Assembly (NCBI RefSeq): GCF_021389955.1
Contig: NZ_CP089980.1
Location: forward strand, 1,735,501 to 1,799,500
Reading direction: 5' to 3'
Source: Fulvivirga maritima
GTDB taxonomy: Bacteria > Bacteroidota > Bacteroidia > Cytophagales > Cyclobacteriaceae
Length of the DNA stretch: 64,000 nt
Positions within the stretch are counted from its first letter, which is position 1. Each line of letters opens with the position of its first letter. Both the position numbers and the translations under genes were made by a program. Shown here one piece after another: positions 37,274 through 46,748 of this stretch. Below the pieces are notes generated by a model. That model searched no databases. It saw nothing but the letters and a program-made list of their open reading frames with translations, and was not told the origin of the DNA.

Positions 37274-37675
37274 ATGAACACCATTAAAATTCAGATCCCT
37301 TCCTTATCAGAGAATATCCGAATGATCGAGAGCTTCATTGACAATGCAAAGGAGAAGTTCAAGCTGGATGATGACATCTATGGCAACATTATGATTGCTG
37401 TAACAGAGGCCGTCAACAATGCCATAAAGCATGGCAACCAGCAAGACAAGTCGAAGAATGTAGCCCTAAGTCTATCACTACAAGATAGTCTCATCAGATT
37501 CACTATAGAAGATGAAGGGCCTGGATTTGATTATCATAATCTTCCAGACCCTACTTCACCAGAAAATCTGGAGAAACCAGGAGGTAGAGGCATATTCCTT
37601 ATGCGGCATTTGTCTGATGAAGTAACATTCAAAGATGAAGGTAAGGTGGTAGAACTCAATTTCTATATAGATTAA
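37274..37675 (+). CDS. SpoIIAB/RsbW-like ATP-binding protein
   Basis: This 133-residue GHKL ATPase has VTEAVNNAIKHGN (N box), EDEGPGFDY (G1) and GGRGIFLMRHLSDEV (G2). Such proteins are serine kinases or anti-sigma/anti-anti-sigma switches. No matching STAS protein or PP2C phosphatase is nearby. It lies 5 bases after the DUF4175 gene and its stop overlaps the ybeY start by one base. Confidence 0.9.
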   Translation: MNTIKIQIPSLSENIRMIESFIDNAKEKFKLDDDIYGNIMIAVTEAVNNAIKHGNQQDKSKNVALSLSLQDSLIRFTIEDEGPGFDYHNLPDPTSPENLEKPGGRGIFLMRHLSDEVTFKDEGKVVELNFYID

Positions 37676-38091
37676 TGGAGATACATTTCTTTCAGGAAGA
37701 TACAGAATTCAAGCTTTCTAATCCTGAGCCTACTCAAACATGGATCAATAAGATCATAGAGAATGAAGGCTATAAACTTCAGGAGCTGAACTTCATCTTT
37801 TGTTCTGATGATTATCTATACGACATGAACATGGAATACCTTGATCATGATACGCTCACAGACATTATCACCTTTGACAATTCAGAAGACGCTGAGATGA
37901 TAGAGGGAGATATATTTGTAAGCATCGATAGAATAAAAGACAATGCAGATAGCATGAACATTCCTTTTGAAACAGAATTACACCGTGTGCTTATACATGG
38001 AGTATTTCATCTTTTGGGATATGGAGATAAAACAGAAGAAGAAAAAACGATAATGAGATCAAAGGAAGATGAAAGCTTAACATCACTATAA
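37675..38091 (+). CDS. ybeY: endoribonuclease YbeY (rRNA maturation)
   Basis: This 138-residue metal-dependent RNase takes part in 16S rRNA maturation and ribosome quality control. The zinc motif reads HGVFHLLGYGDK. The third His of the classical HGxxHLxGYDH is Asp here. I recall the same substitution in other Bacteroidota YbeY proteins, so it is probably still functional. It ends just before the parS-like cluster and mnmG. Confidence 0.93.
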   Translation: MEIHFFQEDTEFKLSNPEPTQTWINKIIENEGYKLQELNFIFCSDDYLYDMNMEYLDHDTLTDIITFDNSEDAEMIEGDIFVSIDRIKDNADSMNIPFETELHRVLIHGVFHLLGYGDKTEEEKTIMRSKEDESLTSL

Positions 38092-38093
38092 AC

Positions 38094-38109
38094 TGTTCCA
38101 CGTGGAACT
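38094..38109. other. parS-like site 1
   Basis: The core GTTCCACGTGGAAC is at 38095-38108. With its flanks it matches the 16-bp parS palindrome TGTTCCACGTGGAACA with one mismatch. ParB is expected to load here and spread to organise the origin region for segregation. Confidence 0.88.
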
Positions 38110-38132
38110 TTAATAAAGCACTTACTCAGATG

Positions 38133-38160
38133 AAATAATGTTCCACGTGGAACATTATTT
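38133..38160. other. parS-like site 2 inside a perfect 28-bp palindrome
   Basis: TGTTCCACGTGGAACA at 38139-38154 is perfect. Symmetry continues through AAATAA on the left and TTATTT on the right. It is the most symmetrical of the four sites and a likely primary ParB loading point. Confidence 0.92.
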
Positions 38161-38184
38161 GAAATCGAGAATTGCAAAAGTTCA

Positions 38185-38200
38185 TGTTCCACGTGGAACA
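38185..38200. other. parS-like site 3
   Basis: A perfect 16-bp TGTTCCACGTGGAACA. It lies 46 bp from site 2 (core to core). Confidence 0.92.
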
Positions 38201-38231
38201 CATACAAAACAACGAATGACATTTAAGACTA

Positions 38232-38247
38232 CGTTCCACGTGGAACA
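38232..38247. other. parS-like site 4
   Basis: CGTTCCACGTGGAACA has the full 14-bp core and one flank mismatch. It lies 47 bp from site 3 and 18 bp before the mnmG ATG, so ParB binding could also influence mnmG expression. Confidence 0.88.
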
Positions 38248-38265
38248 CTAAAAGAGATATTATAT

Positions 38266-40131
38266 ATGTTTCCAGAATATGATGTAATAGTAGTAGGGGC
38301 AGGACATGCTGGATGTGAAGCTGCACACGCGGCGGCTCGAATGGGATCAAAAGTGCTTTTGGCAACTATGAACATGAATACTATAGCTCAAATGAGCTGC
38401 AACCCAGCAATGGGTGGTGTAGCGAAAGGACAGATTGTAAGAGAGATAGATGCGCTCGGAGGGATATCAGGTATCATTTCAGATAAAAGTATGATCCAAT
38501 TCCGTATGCTTAATAAGTCTAAAGGTCCTGCAATGTGGAGTCCACGTACTCAAAATGACAGAATGCGCTTTGCAGAAGAATGGAGATTAGCGTTAGAAGC
38601 CACACCTAATGTAGACTTCTGGCAAGAAATGATCACAGGAGTATTAGTAGAAGGTAATAAAATCAAAGGTGTTACTACAAGTCTTGGACTAGAAATTAAA
38701 GCTAAAGCTGTAGTTCTTACCAATGGAACCTTTTTGAATGGACTGATACATATTGGTGAAAAACAATTCGGTGGTGGGCGTACAGGAGAGAGGGCTGCTA
38801 AAGGAATTACAGAACAACTGGTGAACCTGGGCTTTGAAGCAGGACGTATGAAGACAGGAACGCCTCCAAGAATAGATGGTCGTAGCCTTGACTATTCTAA
38901 AATGGAAGAACAAAAAGGAGATGAGCTACCAGAAAAGTTCTCATATTCTAACAATACCAAGCCATTAGAAAACCAAAGAAGCTGTTTTATTACCTACACC
39001 AATAATAATGTACATGAAGAACTACAGACTGGCTTTGATAAATCTCCCATGTTCAATGGTAGAATACAAGGTGTAGGCCCAAGATATTGCCCATCTATAG
39101 AAGATAAAATAAATAGATTTGCTGAGAGAGAAAGACATCAAATATTTGTAGAACCCGAAGGATGGGATACTGTAGAAATATATGTAAATGGTTTCTCCAC
39201 TTCTTTGCCAGAAGATGTTCAATATAAAGCATTGAGGCTAATACCAGGATTTGAGAATGCCAAAATGTTCAGACCAGGATATGCAATTGAATATGATTTC
39301 TTTCCTCCAACACAACTACAGCTCACCCTCGAAACAAAACTGGTAGAGAATCTATATTTTGCTGGGCAGATAAATGGTACCACAGGATATGAAGAAGCAG
39401 CATGTCAAGGATTAGTTGCAGGTATAAATGCTCATAATAAGATCAATGAAAAAGATCCCTTTGTTCTTAAAAGATCAGAAGCCTATATAGGAGTATTGAT
39501 TGATGATCTAATTAATAAAGGTACCAAAGAACCTTATAGAATGTTTACTTCCAGAGCAGAATTCAGAATTCTATTAAGACAAGATAATGCAGATCTTCGC
39601 TTAACAGAAAAAGGACATAGTATAGGTTTGGCAGACAATGACAGATTAGAAGCTATGCTAGACAAAAAGAATGATGTATCAAGAATAATCAACGATCTAA
39701 ATCAAAAGAGAATAGAACCTGAATACGCAAATGAAGGGTTAAGTTCATTCAATTCTGCAGCACTCAAACAAAGAGTACCAGTCATCGGATTGCTTAAAAG
39801 ACCTGAATTAAACATATTTCAGCTACAGCAATTAGATCCTGATCTTAAAGAATATCTATCCAAATATGATAAGAACATACTTGAACAAGCAGAAATACAA
39901 ATTAAGTATGATAGTTATATAGACAAAGAGCGGCAGCTGGCAGAGAAGATGGAACAATTGGAGAATAAGAAAATACGTGACAACTTCAATTATGATGATG
40001 TAAAAGCATTATCCTCTGAAGCCAGAGAGAAACTAAGAAAGATTCAACCTTCAACCATAGGACAGGCCTCTAGAATAAGTGGTGTATCTCCTGCAGATAT
40101 ATCAATTCTAATGGTCTATTTAAGTAAATAA
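38266..40131 (+). CDS. mnmG: tRNA uridine-5-carboxymethylaminomethyl(34) synthesis enzyme MnmG (GidA)
   Basis: This 621-residue FAD protein works with MnmE to modify U34 of tRNAs. It has the dinucleotide-binding start [22 protein letters not shown], the signature [21 protein letters not shown], and the second FAD motif [19 protein letters not shown]. Length is normal. gidA is often next to the origin, which fits the parS cluster in its upstream region and the DnaA boxes 2.6 kb past its end. Confidence 0.98.
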   Translation: MFPEYDVIVVGAGHAGCEAAHAAARMGSKVLLATMNMNTIAQMSCNPAMGGVAKGQIVREIDALGGISGIISDKSMIQFRMLNKSKGPAMWSPRTQNDRMRFAEEWRLALEATPNVDFWQEMITGVLVEGNKIKGVTTSLGLEIKAKAVVLTNGTFLNGLIHIGEKQFGGGRTGERAAKGITEQLVNLGFEAGRMKTGTPPRIDGRSLDYSKMEEQKGDELPEKFSYSNNTKPLENQRSCFITYTNNNVHEELQTGFDKSPMFNGRIQGVGPRYCPSIEDKINRFAERERHQIFVEPEGWDTVEIYVNGFSTSLPEDVQYKALRLIPGFENAKMFRPGYAIEYDFFPPTQLQLTLETKLVENLYFAGQINGTTGYEEAACQGLVAGINAHNKINEKDPFVLKRSEAYIGVLIDDLINKGTKEPYRMFTSRAEFRILLRQDNADLRLTEKGHSIGLADNDRLEAMLDKKNDVSRIINDLNQKRIEPEYANEGLSSFNSAALKQRVPVIGLLKRPELNIFQLQQLDPDLKEYLSKYDKNILEQAEIQIKYDSYIDKERQLAEKMEQLENKKIRDNFNYDDVKALSSEAREKLRKIQPSTIGQASRISGVSPADISILMVYLSK

Positions 40132-40137
40132 AAAAAC

Positions 40138-41034
40138 ATGTTAGAAACACTTGATCACTGCCCAGTATGCGGTGAGAGTAATTATAATCAATTCCTGACT
40201 TGCAAAGATTATACGGTAAGTCAGGAATCTTTTAATATAGTAGAATGTAGTAACTGTAATTTTCTGTTTACCAATCCAAGACCATTCCCTAAAGATCTAG
40301 GTAAGTATTATAAATCGGAAGAATACATATCACATAGTAATAAATCTAATAATCTAGTAAACTCCATATATAGGGTCGCCAGGAATTACACGCTCAAGAA
40401 TAAGCTCTCTTTGGTGAATAGTTTACAATCAAACAAGGGCAGTTTACTAGACCTGGGTTGTGGTACTGGTCATTTCCTTAAAACCTGTAAAGATGCTGAT
40501 TGGAATACAACAGGAGTAGAGCCTGATGATAGTGCCAGAAGCATAGCTACTGCACAAGAATTAAAGGTATACACCGCAATCCAAGAACTACCGGATAAAC
40601 AATTCGATATCATTTCTATGTGGCATGTGTTAGAACATGTTCCTGATCTTAATGATTACTTAAGCTTCATTAAAACAAGACTAGCTCAAACTGGTACTTT
40701 TATTGTTGCTGTTCCTAATCATGAATCTCACGATGCTCAGAAGTATAAAGACAAGTGGGCGGCCTATGATGTTCCAAGACATCTCTATCACTTCGATCAG
40801 AAGAGCATGGTAAGACTTATGGAAAAACATTCATTGCATGTAAAAGAAGTAAAACCGATGAAATTAGATTCTTATTATGTTTCCATTTTAAGTGAAACCT
40901 ATAAAGGATCGAGTATTGAGAAATATCCAAAAGCTTTCATTTCTGGACTGAAATCGAACCAATACGCACGTAAAAATTCAAACAACTACTCAAGTTTAAT
41001 ATATATAATTGAACACCTTAATGAAGCCAATTAA
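40138..41034 (+). CDS. class I SAM-dependent methyltransferase with zinc ribbon
   Basis: This 298-residue protein has an N-terminal CPVCG...CSNC zinc ribbon (about residues 8-40). The SAM-binding motif I is LLDLGCGTGHFL (near residue 104), followed by WHVLEHVPDLNDYL. It resembles methyltransferases acting on sugars or lipids in envelope synthesis. The substrate is unknown. It follows mnmG after 6 bases and overlaps the lipoprotein gene. Confidence 0.88.
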   Translation: MLETLDHCPVCGESNYNQFLTCKDYTVSQESFNIVECSNCNFLFTNPRPFPKDLGKYYKSEEYISHSNKSNNLVNSIYRVARNYTLKNKLSLVNSLQSNKGSLLDLGCGTGHFLKTCKDADWNTTGVEPDDSARSIATAQELKVYTAIQELPDKQFDIISMWHVLEHVPDLNDYLSFIKTRLAQTGTFIVAVPNHESHDAQKYKDKWAAYDVPRHLYHFDQKSMVRLMEKHSLHVKEVKPMKLDSYYVSILSETYKGSSIEKYPKAFISGLKSNQYARKNSNNYSSLIYIIEHLNEAN

Positions 41035-42739
41035 TTTTTTAATTATACTACTTACTACTCTTTGCATATGGTCTTGTGCTAATCAGACATCACCTACTGG
41101 TGGACCTAAAGATGAAGAACCACCAGAACTAGTATCATCTAATCCTGCTCAGGGAGAGGTGAATTTTAAAGGAGATGAGATCATACTTGAATTCAATGAA
41201 TTTGTTAAAACTGATAATCCTAAAGAACAGATACTCATTACGCCCAGAGTAGATCAGGAATACACCTTCAAATACAAAAAGAACAGAGTAATTATAGAAT
41301 TTGAAGAACCACTAAAAGATAGTACCACCTATTCATTAACCTTTAGAGAAGGCATAAAAGATATAACAGAAGGTAATCCTACAGATAATTTAATTCTAGC
41401 CTTTAGTACAGGAAGCTATTTAGACTCTCTTTCCATCTCAGGTAAGGTTACTAATTTAATGAATAATACACCTGCCAAGGATATTACTGTATCTCTTTAT
41501 GATTCTCAAGACACAGTTGATGTTTTTAACGGACCACCAATCTATTTAACTAAGACTGATGAAGAAGGTAATTATAAATTCAATAACTTAAAGAATGGTC
41601 TGTATAAGATCTATGCTTTAAATGATAAGAACAAAAACCTAATGCTCGATAGCAAAACTGAAGCACATGGTTTTAGATCTGCACTCATTCCTCTTGATAC
41701 CAATCTTACGGAAATAGACATTCCAATATTACCAATGGATGTTAGACCGTTCGAATTTCAAAGTGCCAGACAATCAGGAACCACATTCAATGTGAAATAC
41801 AACAAATACATTGATGATTATTCTATAGTTAGAGCAGACAGCATGGGAACTATGTTTAGTAATATCAGTGCCTCTGATCCTAACACAATTGAGCTTTATC
41901 ATAACTTCAACAAGGATAGCTTGCAAGTAATTATTACTGCTACTGATACCACAGGCAGCACCATTATCAACAGTGTATATGCCAAGTTTGAAGAGACTAA
42001 CAGGTCGCCTAATGAATTCAAATCAGAAAGTAAACTTGAGAATGTATTATCTATTGATCCTAAATTCAAAGCTACATTTAATTTCACCAAGCCTATAGCA
42101 CAAATAAATACAGACAGCATATACTTGTTTCTAGATTCTGCAAACATCGTTTTCTTTAAAGAAGATCAATTCACGTGGAACAAACACAAGACAGAACTAG
42201 AGATCAACTATAATATCAATCCAGAATTGTTTGTAGTAGAAGACACCAAAAACGTAACAGCATCTGAGTTATATTCTAAACAATCGTCACCGACTGAATC
42301 GGATACAACTAAAGCAAATAAAGCTCCTGATCCAAGGCCATTCTTTAGATCGGCTAAGGGCACGTTTATATCAATCGAGAACGACAGTAGTAGTAATGTA
42401 CAGTCTAACCTGAGTTTCAACAAACCAGATCAATTAGCCACAGTAGTAGTGAAAATAGAAACTGAAGCCAATAGTTTTATTGTTCAGTTATTAGACACTC
42501 AAAATAAGGTACTTCAGGAGCGCGTGAATGCTAAGGACTTTGAATTTAAATACGTAAAGCCAGGAGACCATAAACTACGTGTATTGGTAGATGTAAATCA
42601 GAATGGTGTATGGGAAGCAGGTAACATTACTAAAGACGAAGAACCAGAACCTGTTATATTCTATAAATCATCAGAAGGAAAAGAGCAGTTTCCTTTAAGA
42701 GCTAACTGGGTTTATGGCCCCTGTGAGATATCATTTTAA
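41021..42739 (+). CDS. Big_5-domain lipoprotein
   Basis: With ATG 41021 the protein has 572 residues and begins MKPINFLIILLTTLCIWSCANQ, a lipoprotein signal with its lipid-carrying Cys at residue 18. An Ig-like Big_5 domain follows (about 30-125, PPELVSSNPAQGEVNFKGDE, ...TYSLTFREGIKDITEG), then a carboxypeptidase-like repeat region (about 130-230, ISGKVTNL...YKFNNLKNGLYKIYAL). The rest is beta-rich. It is expected at the outer membrane. The frame begins at a TTG (41009), but the ATG fits the lipoprotein signal better. It ends at the first DnaA box of the origin. Confidence 0.85.
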   Translation: MKPINFLIILLTTLCIWSCANQTSPTGGPKDEEPPELVSSNPAQGEVNFKGDEIILEFNEFVKTDNPKEQILITPRVDQEYTFKYKKNRVIIEFEEPLKDSTTYSLTFREGIKDITEGNPTDNLILAFSTGSYLDSLSISGKVTNLMNNTPAKDITVSLYDSQDTVDVFNGPPIYLTKTDEEGNYKFNNLKNGLYKIYALNDKNKNLMLDSKTEAHGFRSALIPLDTNLTEIDIPILPMDVRPFEFQSARQSGTTFNVKYNKYIDDYSIVRADSMGTMFSNISASDPNTIELYHNFNKDSLQVIITATDTTGSTIINSVYAKFEETNRSPNEFKSESKLENVLSIDPKFKATFNFTKPIAQINTDSIYLFLDSANIVFFKEDQFTWNKHKTELEINYNINPELFVVEDTKNVTASELYSKQSSPTESDTTKANKAPDPRPFFRSAKGTFISIENDSSSNVQSNLSFNKPDQLATVVVKIETEANSFIVQLLDTQNKVLQERVNAKDFEFKYVKPGDHKLRVLVDVNQNGVWEAGNITKDEEPEPVIFYKSSEGKEQFPLRANWVYGPCEISF

Positions 42740-43104
42740 TGTGGATAAGTGTAGATAACTTATGTGGACAGCTGAGAACATATTGTGGGCAAATGAGAAT
42801 TCACACCAAATTTCAGTATTTTGTGTGGATGGCGGAGAACAACTCACATTTATACCATCAGAAATCCACAATCAACACAAAGATTTTATTTTATCCACAA
42901 AGACACATTTATTCTGTGGACATTTTATAAATGATTGTTTTACAGTAAATTATATAGAAACTAGCTGTGGATAAACTATGGACAAGTTCAGATTTAATAA
43001 ACAAATGTTTTATGCAAACTATATTTTTAATACTTATCCACGTATCCACATCTTAATAGATAATAATAATTTTAAATAAATATATATTATATAAAATATA
43101 GAGT
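42740..43104. other. putative chromosomal replication origin (oriC)
   Basis: This is a gene-free 365-bp stretch. Perfect DnaA boxes (TTATCCACA or its complement) occur at 42740-42748, 42891-42899 and 42966-42974. One-mismatch boxes are at 42750-42758, 43034-43042 and 43042-43050. More distant ones are near 42763, 42784, 42824, 42862, 42915 and 42977. An almost pure A/T tract (43051-43100) follows and would serve as the unwinding element. dnaA itself is not in the window. The short open frames crossing this region are chance. Confidence 0.85.
43051..43100. other. AT-rich tract, candidate DNA unwinding element
   Basis: After TCTTAATAGATAATAATAAT the sequence is nearly all A and T up to the start region of the next gene. 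It adjoins two overlapping DnaA-box-like sites at 43034-43050, the usual geometry for origin melting. Confidence 0.6.
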
Positions 43105-43131
43105 GTGAACAGTGTGAATAACATGAGCGAG

Positions 43132-44940
43132 ATGAAAATTTTGATCCTTCTTACATTTCTTACTTTATCTGTTTTTGTGCAAGCACAAAAATTTGATGAA
43201 GTACAGTTGGCCAATGAATATTTCACTAAAGGTGAAACTGAAAAAGCTTTAAGCATGTACGAAGACCTTTCGCGGCAGATGGCTAATATTCCACTTATCC
43301 ACAATAACTATTTCCATCTCCTGCTGGAGATGAAAAAATATGACGAGGCTCAGAAATATTTGCGCGGCCTTACCAAGCGTTTTCCAAACAATGTGTATTA
43401 CAGGTTAGACGAAGGCCTCATTTATGAAAGTCAGGGAAATGAAGAAAAAACTAATAAGCACTTTCGCCAAATTATAAATGACATAAAAGATGACAACTAC
43501 CTGGTGCAAACCGTGGCCAGTTATTTTGTGAATAAACAGTTTACCGCTTTAGCTGCAGAAACTTTGGAGCAAGCACGCAAGGCCATGCATAATGATAACC
43601 TTTATGCTCTGGAACTTGCCAATGTTTATCGGGTAGCCAATGAGAAGGACAAGATGGTGGAAGAGTATCTCAAGTATGTTACTCAAAACCCGGCCAACTT
43701 AAGTTATGTGAAAAACACTTTGCAAAACTTACTGGTAGAGCCGGAAGAACTTGAAAGTCTGGAAAATCTGCTTTATCAGAAAATACAAGATGAGCCTGAC
43801 AGTCAGATTTATGGAGAATTGCTTATTTGGGTAAACTTACAGCAGAAGAATTTCTATGGTGCTTTTATTCAGGCTCGAGCAATAGATAAACGAATGAAGG
43901 CCGAAGGGAGTAGGAGTATGAACATTGGCCATATAGCTCTGGACAATAATGATTACGAAACGGCCATTAAGGTTTTTTCATACATCATTAAAACTTATCC
44001 TGAAACTTATAACTATTTGCTAGCTCGTATGTATTTGATAAAAGCCTATGAGAAGAAAGTTAAAAACACTTTCCCTGTTGATAAAGAAGAAATAAAAATT
44101 CTGATAAAGGATTATGACATCTTTGTGAGTGAAATGGGGATAAACAGAAATACTTTGGAGGCTCTTAGAAACAAAGCTTTACTCCATGCTTTTTATCTGG
44201 ATCAGAAAGATTCGGCCATTGCTATTTTAAAAAAAGTTATTGAAAACCCTAAGGCTACTAGCGAGCTAAAATCTCAATCTAAGCTAGACCTGGGAGATAT
44301 TTATATTCTTACTGGCGAACCGTGGGAATCAACATTGCTCTATTCTCAAGTAGAAAAATCTAATAAAAACGAGCCGCTTGGTTATGAAGCCAAATTGAAA
44401 AATGCCAAGCTCTCTTACTACAAAGGAAATTTTCAGCTAGCACAAGAGCATCTCGATATTTTGAAACAAGCTACCACACGTGAGATAGCAAATGATGCTA
44501 TGGCATTAAGTATTTTGATAAAAGATAACGTAGCTTTGGACAGCACGGAAACAGCGATGAAAAAATACGCCGCTATTGAACAAATGCTTTACCAAAATAA
44601 AACGGATAGTGCTTTGGTAGCCATTAAGCAAATGCGCAAAGAATTTTCTCGTCATAGTTTGTCTGACGAACTACTGTGGCTGGAGGCAGATATTTACAAA
44701 AAGAGAGGAGACTTTGAAGAGTCCATTCGTTTACTGAAAAAAATAGTAGATGAATATGATTATGATATCCTCAGTGATGATGCCTACTTTACCATGGGAG
44801 ATATTTATGACAAACAACTGAATGATAAAGAAAAGGCGATGGAAATCTATCGTGATTTTCTCACCCGCTATCCGGGCAGTGTATATGTAGCTGAAGCTAG
44901 AAAGCGCTATAGGCAGTTACGTGGAGATTTCAATATGTAA
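43132..44940 (+). CDS. secreted TPR-repeat protein
   Basis: The protein starting at ATG 43132 has 602 residues and a signal peptide, MKILILLTFLTLSVFVQAQ. The GTG at 43105 and the ATG at 43123 are alternatives. Tetratricopeptide repeats occur throughout, such as LANEYFTKGETEKALSMYED near the start, and a YfiO/BamD-like end (DKEKAMEIYRDFLTRYPGSVYVAEARKRYRQL). It probably scaffolds a periplasmic or outer-membrane complex. A perfect DnaA box lies inside it at 43295-43303. It is the first gene to the right of the origin. Confidence 0.85.
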   Translation: MKILILLTFLTLSVFVQAQKFDEVQLANEYFTKGETEKALSMYEDLSRQMANIPLIHNNYFHLLLEMKKYDEAQKYLRGLTKRFPNNVYYRLDEGLIYESQGNEEKTNKHFRQIINDIKDDNYLVQTVASYFVNKQFTALAAETLEQARKAMHNDNLYALELANVYRVANEKDKMVEEYLKYVTQNPANLSYVKNTLQNLLVEPEELESLENLLYQKIQDEPDSQIYGELLIWVNLQQKNFYGAFIQARAIDKRMKAEGSRSMNIGHIALDNNDYETAIKVFSYIIKTYPETYNYLLARMYLIKAYEKKVKNTFPVDKEEIKILIKDYDIFVSEMGINRNTLEALRNKALLHAFYLDQKDSAIAILKKVIENPKATSELKSQSKLDLGDIYILTGEPWESTLLYSQVEKSNKNEPLGYEAKLKNAKLSYYKGNFQLAQEHLDILKQATTREIANDAMALSILIKDNVALDSTETAMKKYAAIEQMLYQNKTDSALVAIKQMRKEFSRHSLSDELLWLEADIYKKRGDFEESIRLLKKIVDEYDYDILSDDAYFTMGDIYDKQLNDKEKAMEIYRDFLTRYPGSVYVAEARKRYRQLRGDFNM

Positions 44941-44994
44941 AGTGCTTTAGGAAAGCATGAATATTTGTAAGTCAAAATAAGAAGTTGGAAGAAA

Positions 44995-46745
44995 ATGAAT
45001 ATACGCAGACTGTTTGATGTACTTCTGTTTCAAAATGAAGACAGACCGCAACAGGTATCACTTGCACATAAAATAGATAATCAGTGGAAACAATTTTCCA
45101 CCGAGGAAGCCATAAAAATTGGTAATCAGCTCAGTACTGGTCTGCTAAAAGCAGGGATTAAGCCAGGAGATAAAATTGGGTTGGTATCACTTAACCGACC
45201 TGAATGGGTCATCGTTGATTTTGCCATTTCTCAAATTGGTGCCATCAATGTACCCATGTATCCAAACTCTACGGCTGAAGATTATGCCTACATCGTAAAT
45301 GATGCTGAAGTTAAAATAGTATTTTCCGGAGATGCTAACCTGTTCGCCAAACTGGAAAAGACAGTAACTCTTGTAGACCATGAGCTGTCTCTTTATAGTT
45401 TCGAACGTCGGTCAGATGAGTATGCCTGGACTAATCTACTTGTTGAAGAAATTGATCACTCAAGCATTGAAGCCTTAAGAGCTCAAATTGAGTACGAAGA
45501 TCTTGCTACGATCATCTATACTTCGGGTACTACAGGTAATCCTAAGGGGGTGATGCTTTCTCATAAAAATATTATCTCAAATGCAGGCGCTGTAACGAAA
45601 GCTTTTGCTATGGGTGGACCCGAACACACGGTTCTCAGTTTTCTTCCTCTAAGCCACATCTTTGAGCGCACAGCGCTGTATGTATACCTACAGATGGGAG
45701 CGTCAATTTACTACGCCGAGAGTATGGACACTATTGCGGAAAATATGAGGGAGGTAAAGCCTCACTTTTTGCTACCGTTCCCAGGCTGTTAGAAAAGGTT
45801 TATGAAAAAATTCTGGTAACAGGATATGAGCTTAAAGGAATTAAAAAAGGCCTTTTCTTCTGGGCACTTAACCTAGCCAAGAAATATGATTTGAATAAGC
45901 CCAAAGGATTTGTGTATAACTTACAACTTGCCTTGGCAAACAAAATCATTTTCAGCAAATGGCGAGAAGCTCTTGGTGGCAGAGTAGAATTTATTGTTTC
46001 TGGCGGCGCGGCCCTGCAGCCGAGACTTGCTAACATTTTCTGGGCTGCTCAGATAAAAGTGCTCGAGGCCTACGGCCTTACAGAAACTTCTCCCGGTATA
46101 AGCTTCAGCCTTATTGATGATCTTAAGGTCGGTTGTGTAGGTCCGTTGCTAGAAGGAATACAAGTAAAAATAGCGAATGACGGCGAAGTACTCGTGAAAG
46201 GTGACAACGTGATGATGGGCTACTACAAACGTCAGGATCTTACAGATGAAGTGATTGATGGAGACGGTTGGTTTCATACTGGTGATATTGGTGAAATGGT
46301 GGATAACCATTATTTAAAAATCACTGATAGGAAAAAGGAAATGTTCAAAACCAGTGGTGGAAAGTATATTGCACCACAAGCGTTAGAAAATAAATTTGCC
46401 GAATCATTATTGATAGATCAGATTATGATAGTAGGTGAAGGGCAGAAATTCCCTGGCGCACTGATAGTTCCTAACTTCGAAAAACTAAGAACCTGGTGCG
46501 AACTTCATGATTTGGCTTATACCACTGACAGTGAAATGATAAGTAATCCACAAGTTGTGGATAAGTATGAGCGAGAAGTGGCAGGACTCAATGAATCTTT
46601 CGCTCAATACGAAAAAATAAAAAAATTCCGGCTGCTACCGCAGCACTGGACCATCGAGAATGGAGAAGTTACTCCCAAGCTTAGTCTGAAAAGAAAAATC
46701 ATTATTAAAAATTATCAGTCTGTTATTGACAGCATTTATAATTAA
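44995..46745 (+). pseudogene. long-chain acyl-CoA synthetase (AMP-dependent ligase) split by a one-base frameshift
   Basis: The N-terminal part (44995-45792) has the AMP-binding motif IIYTSGTTGNPKGVMLSH and the start of the FACL fold. It ends abnormally with HFLLPFPGC. The C-terminal part is in another frame and continues the family sequence without loss from 45771 (ATVPRLLEKVYEKI) to 46745, with GDGWFHTGDIGEM and ITDRKKEMFKTSGGKY. Adding one base in the run of five T at 45766-45770 restores a single frame of 583 residues (HFFATVPRLL). This is a sequencing error, a recent mutation or slippage at the T run. The enzyme would activate fatty acids with ATP and CoA. Confidence 0.88.
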
Positions 46746-46748
46746 AAA

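Noticed and set aside
37675-38091. Loss of the third zinc-binding His in YbeY
   Set aside because: Asp at this position appears to be usual in this phylum, so it is not evidence of inactivation.
38007-38365. Leftward open frames over the parS cluster
   Set aside because: They translate the repeated palindrome (the motif VPRGT and similar repeats) and overlap ybeY and mnmG starts; no protein family is evident.
42739-42974. Two overlapping short open frames across the DnaA-box region
   Set aside because: Their sequence is dictated by repeated DnaA boxes and they have no protein-like features.
1-43000. Using gene orientation to confirm the origin
   Set aside because: Many conserved genes left of the putative origin point towards it, against the usual co-orientation, but Bacteroidota have weak strand bias and the window is too short. 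Orientation neither supports nor rules out the origin call.
45891-46745. Separate gene starting at ATG 45891
   Set aside because: Family sequence continues upstream in the same frame to 45771 and joins the preceding half after adding one base, so this is the C-terminal half of one broken gene.
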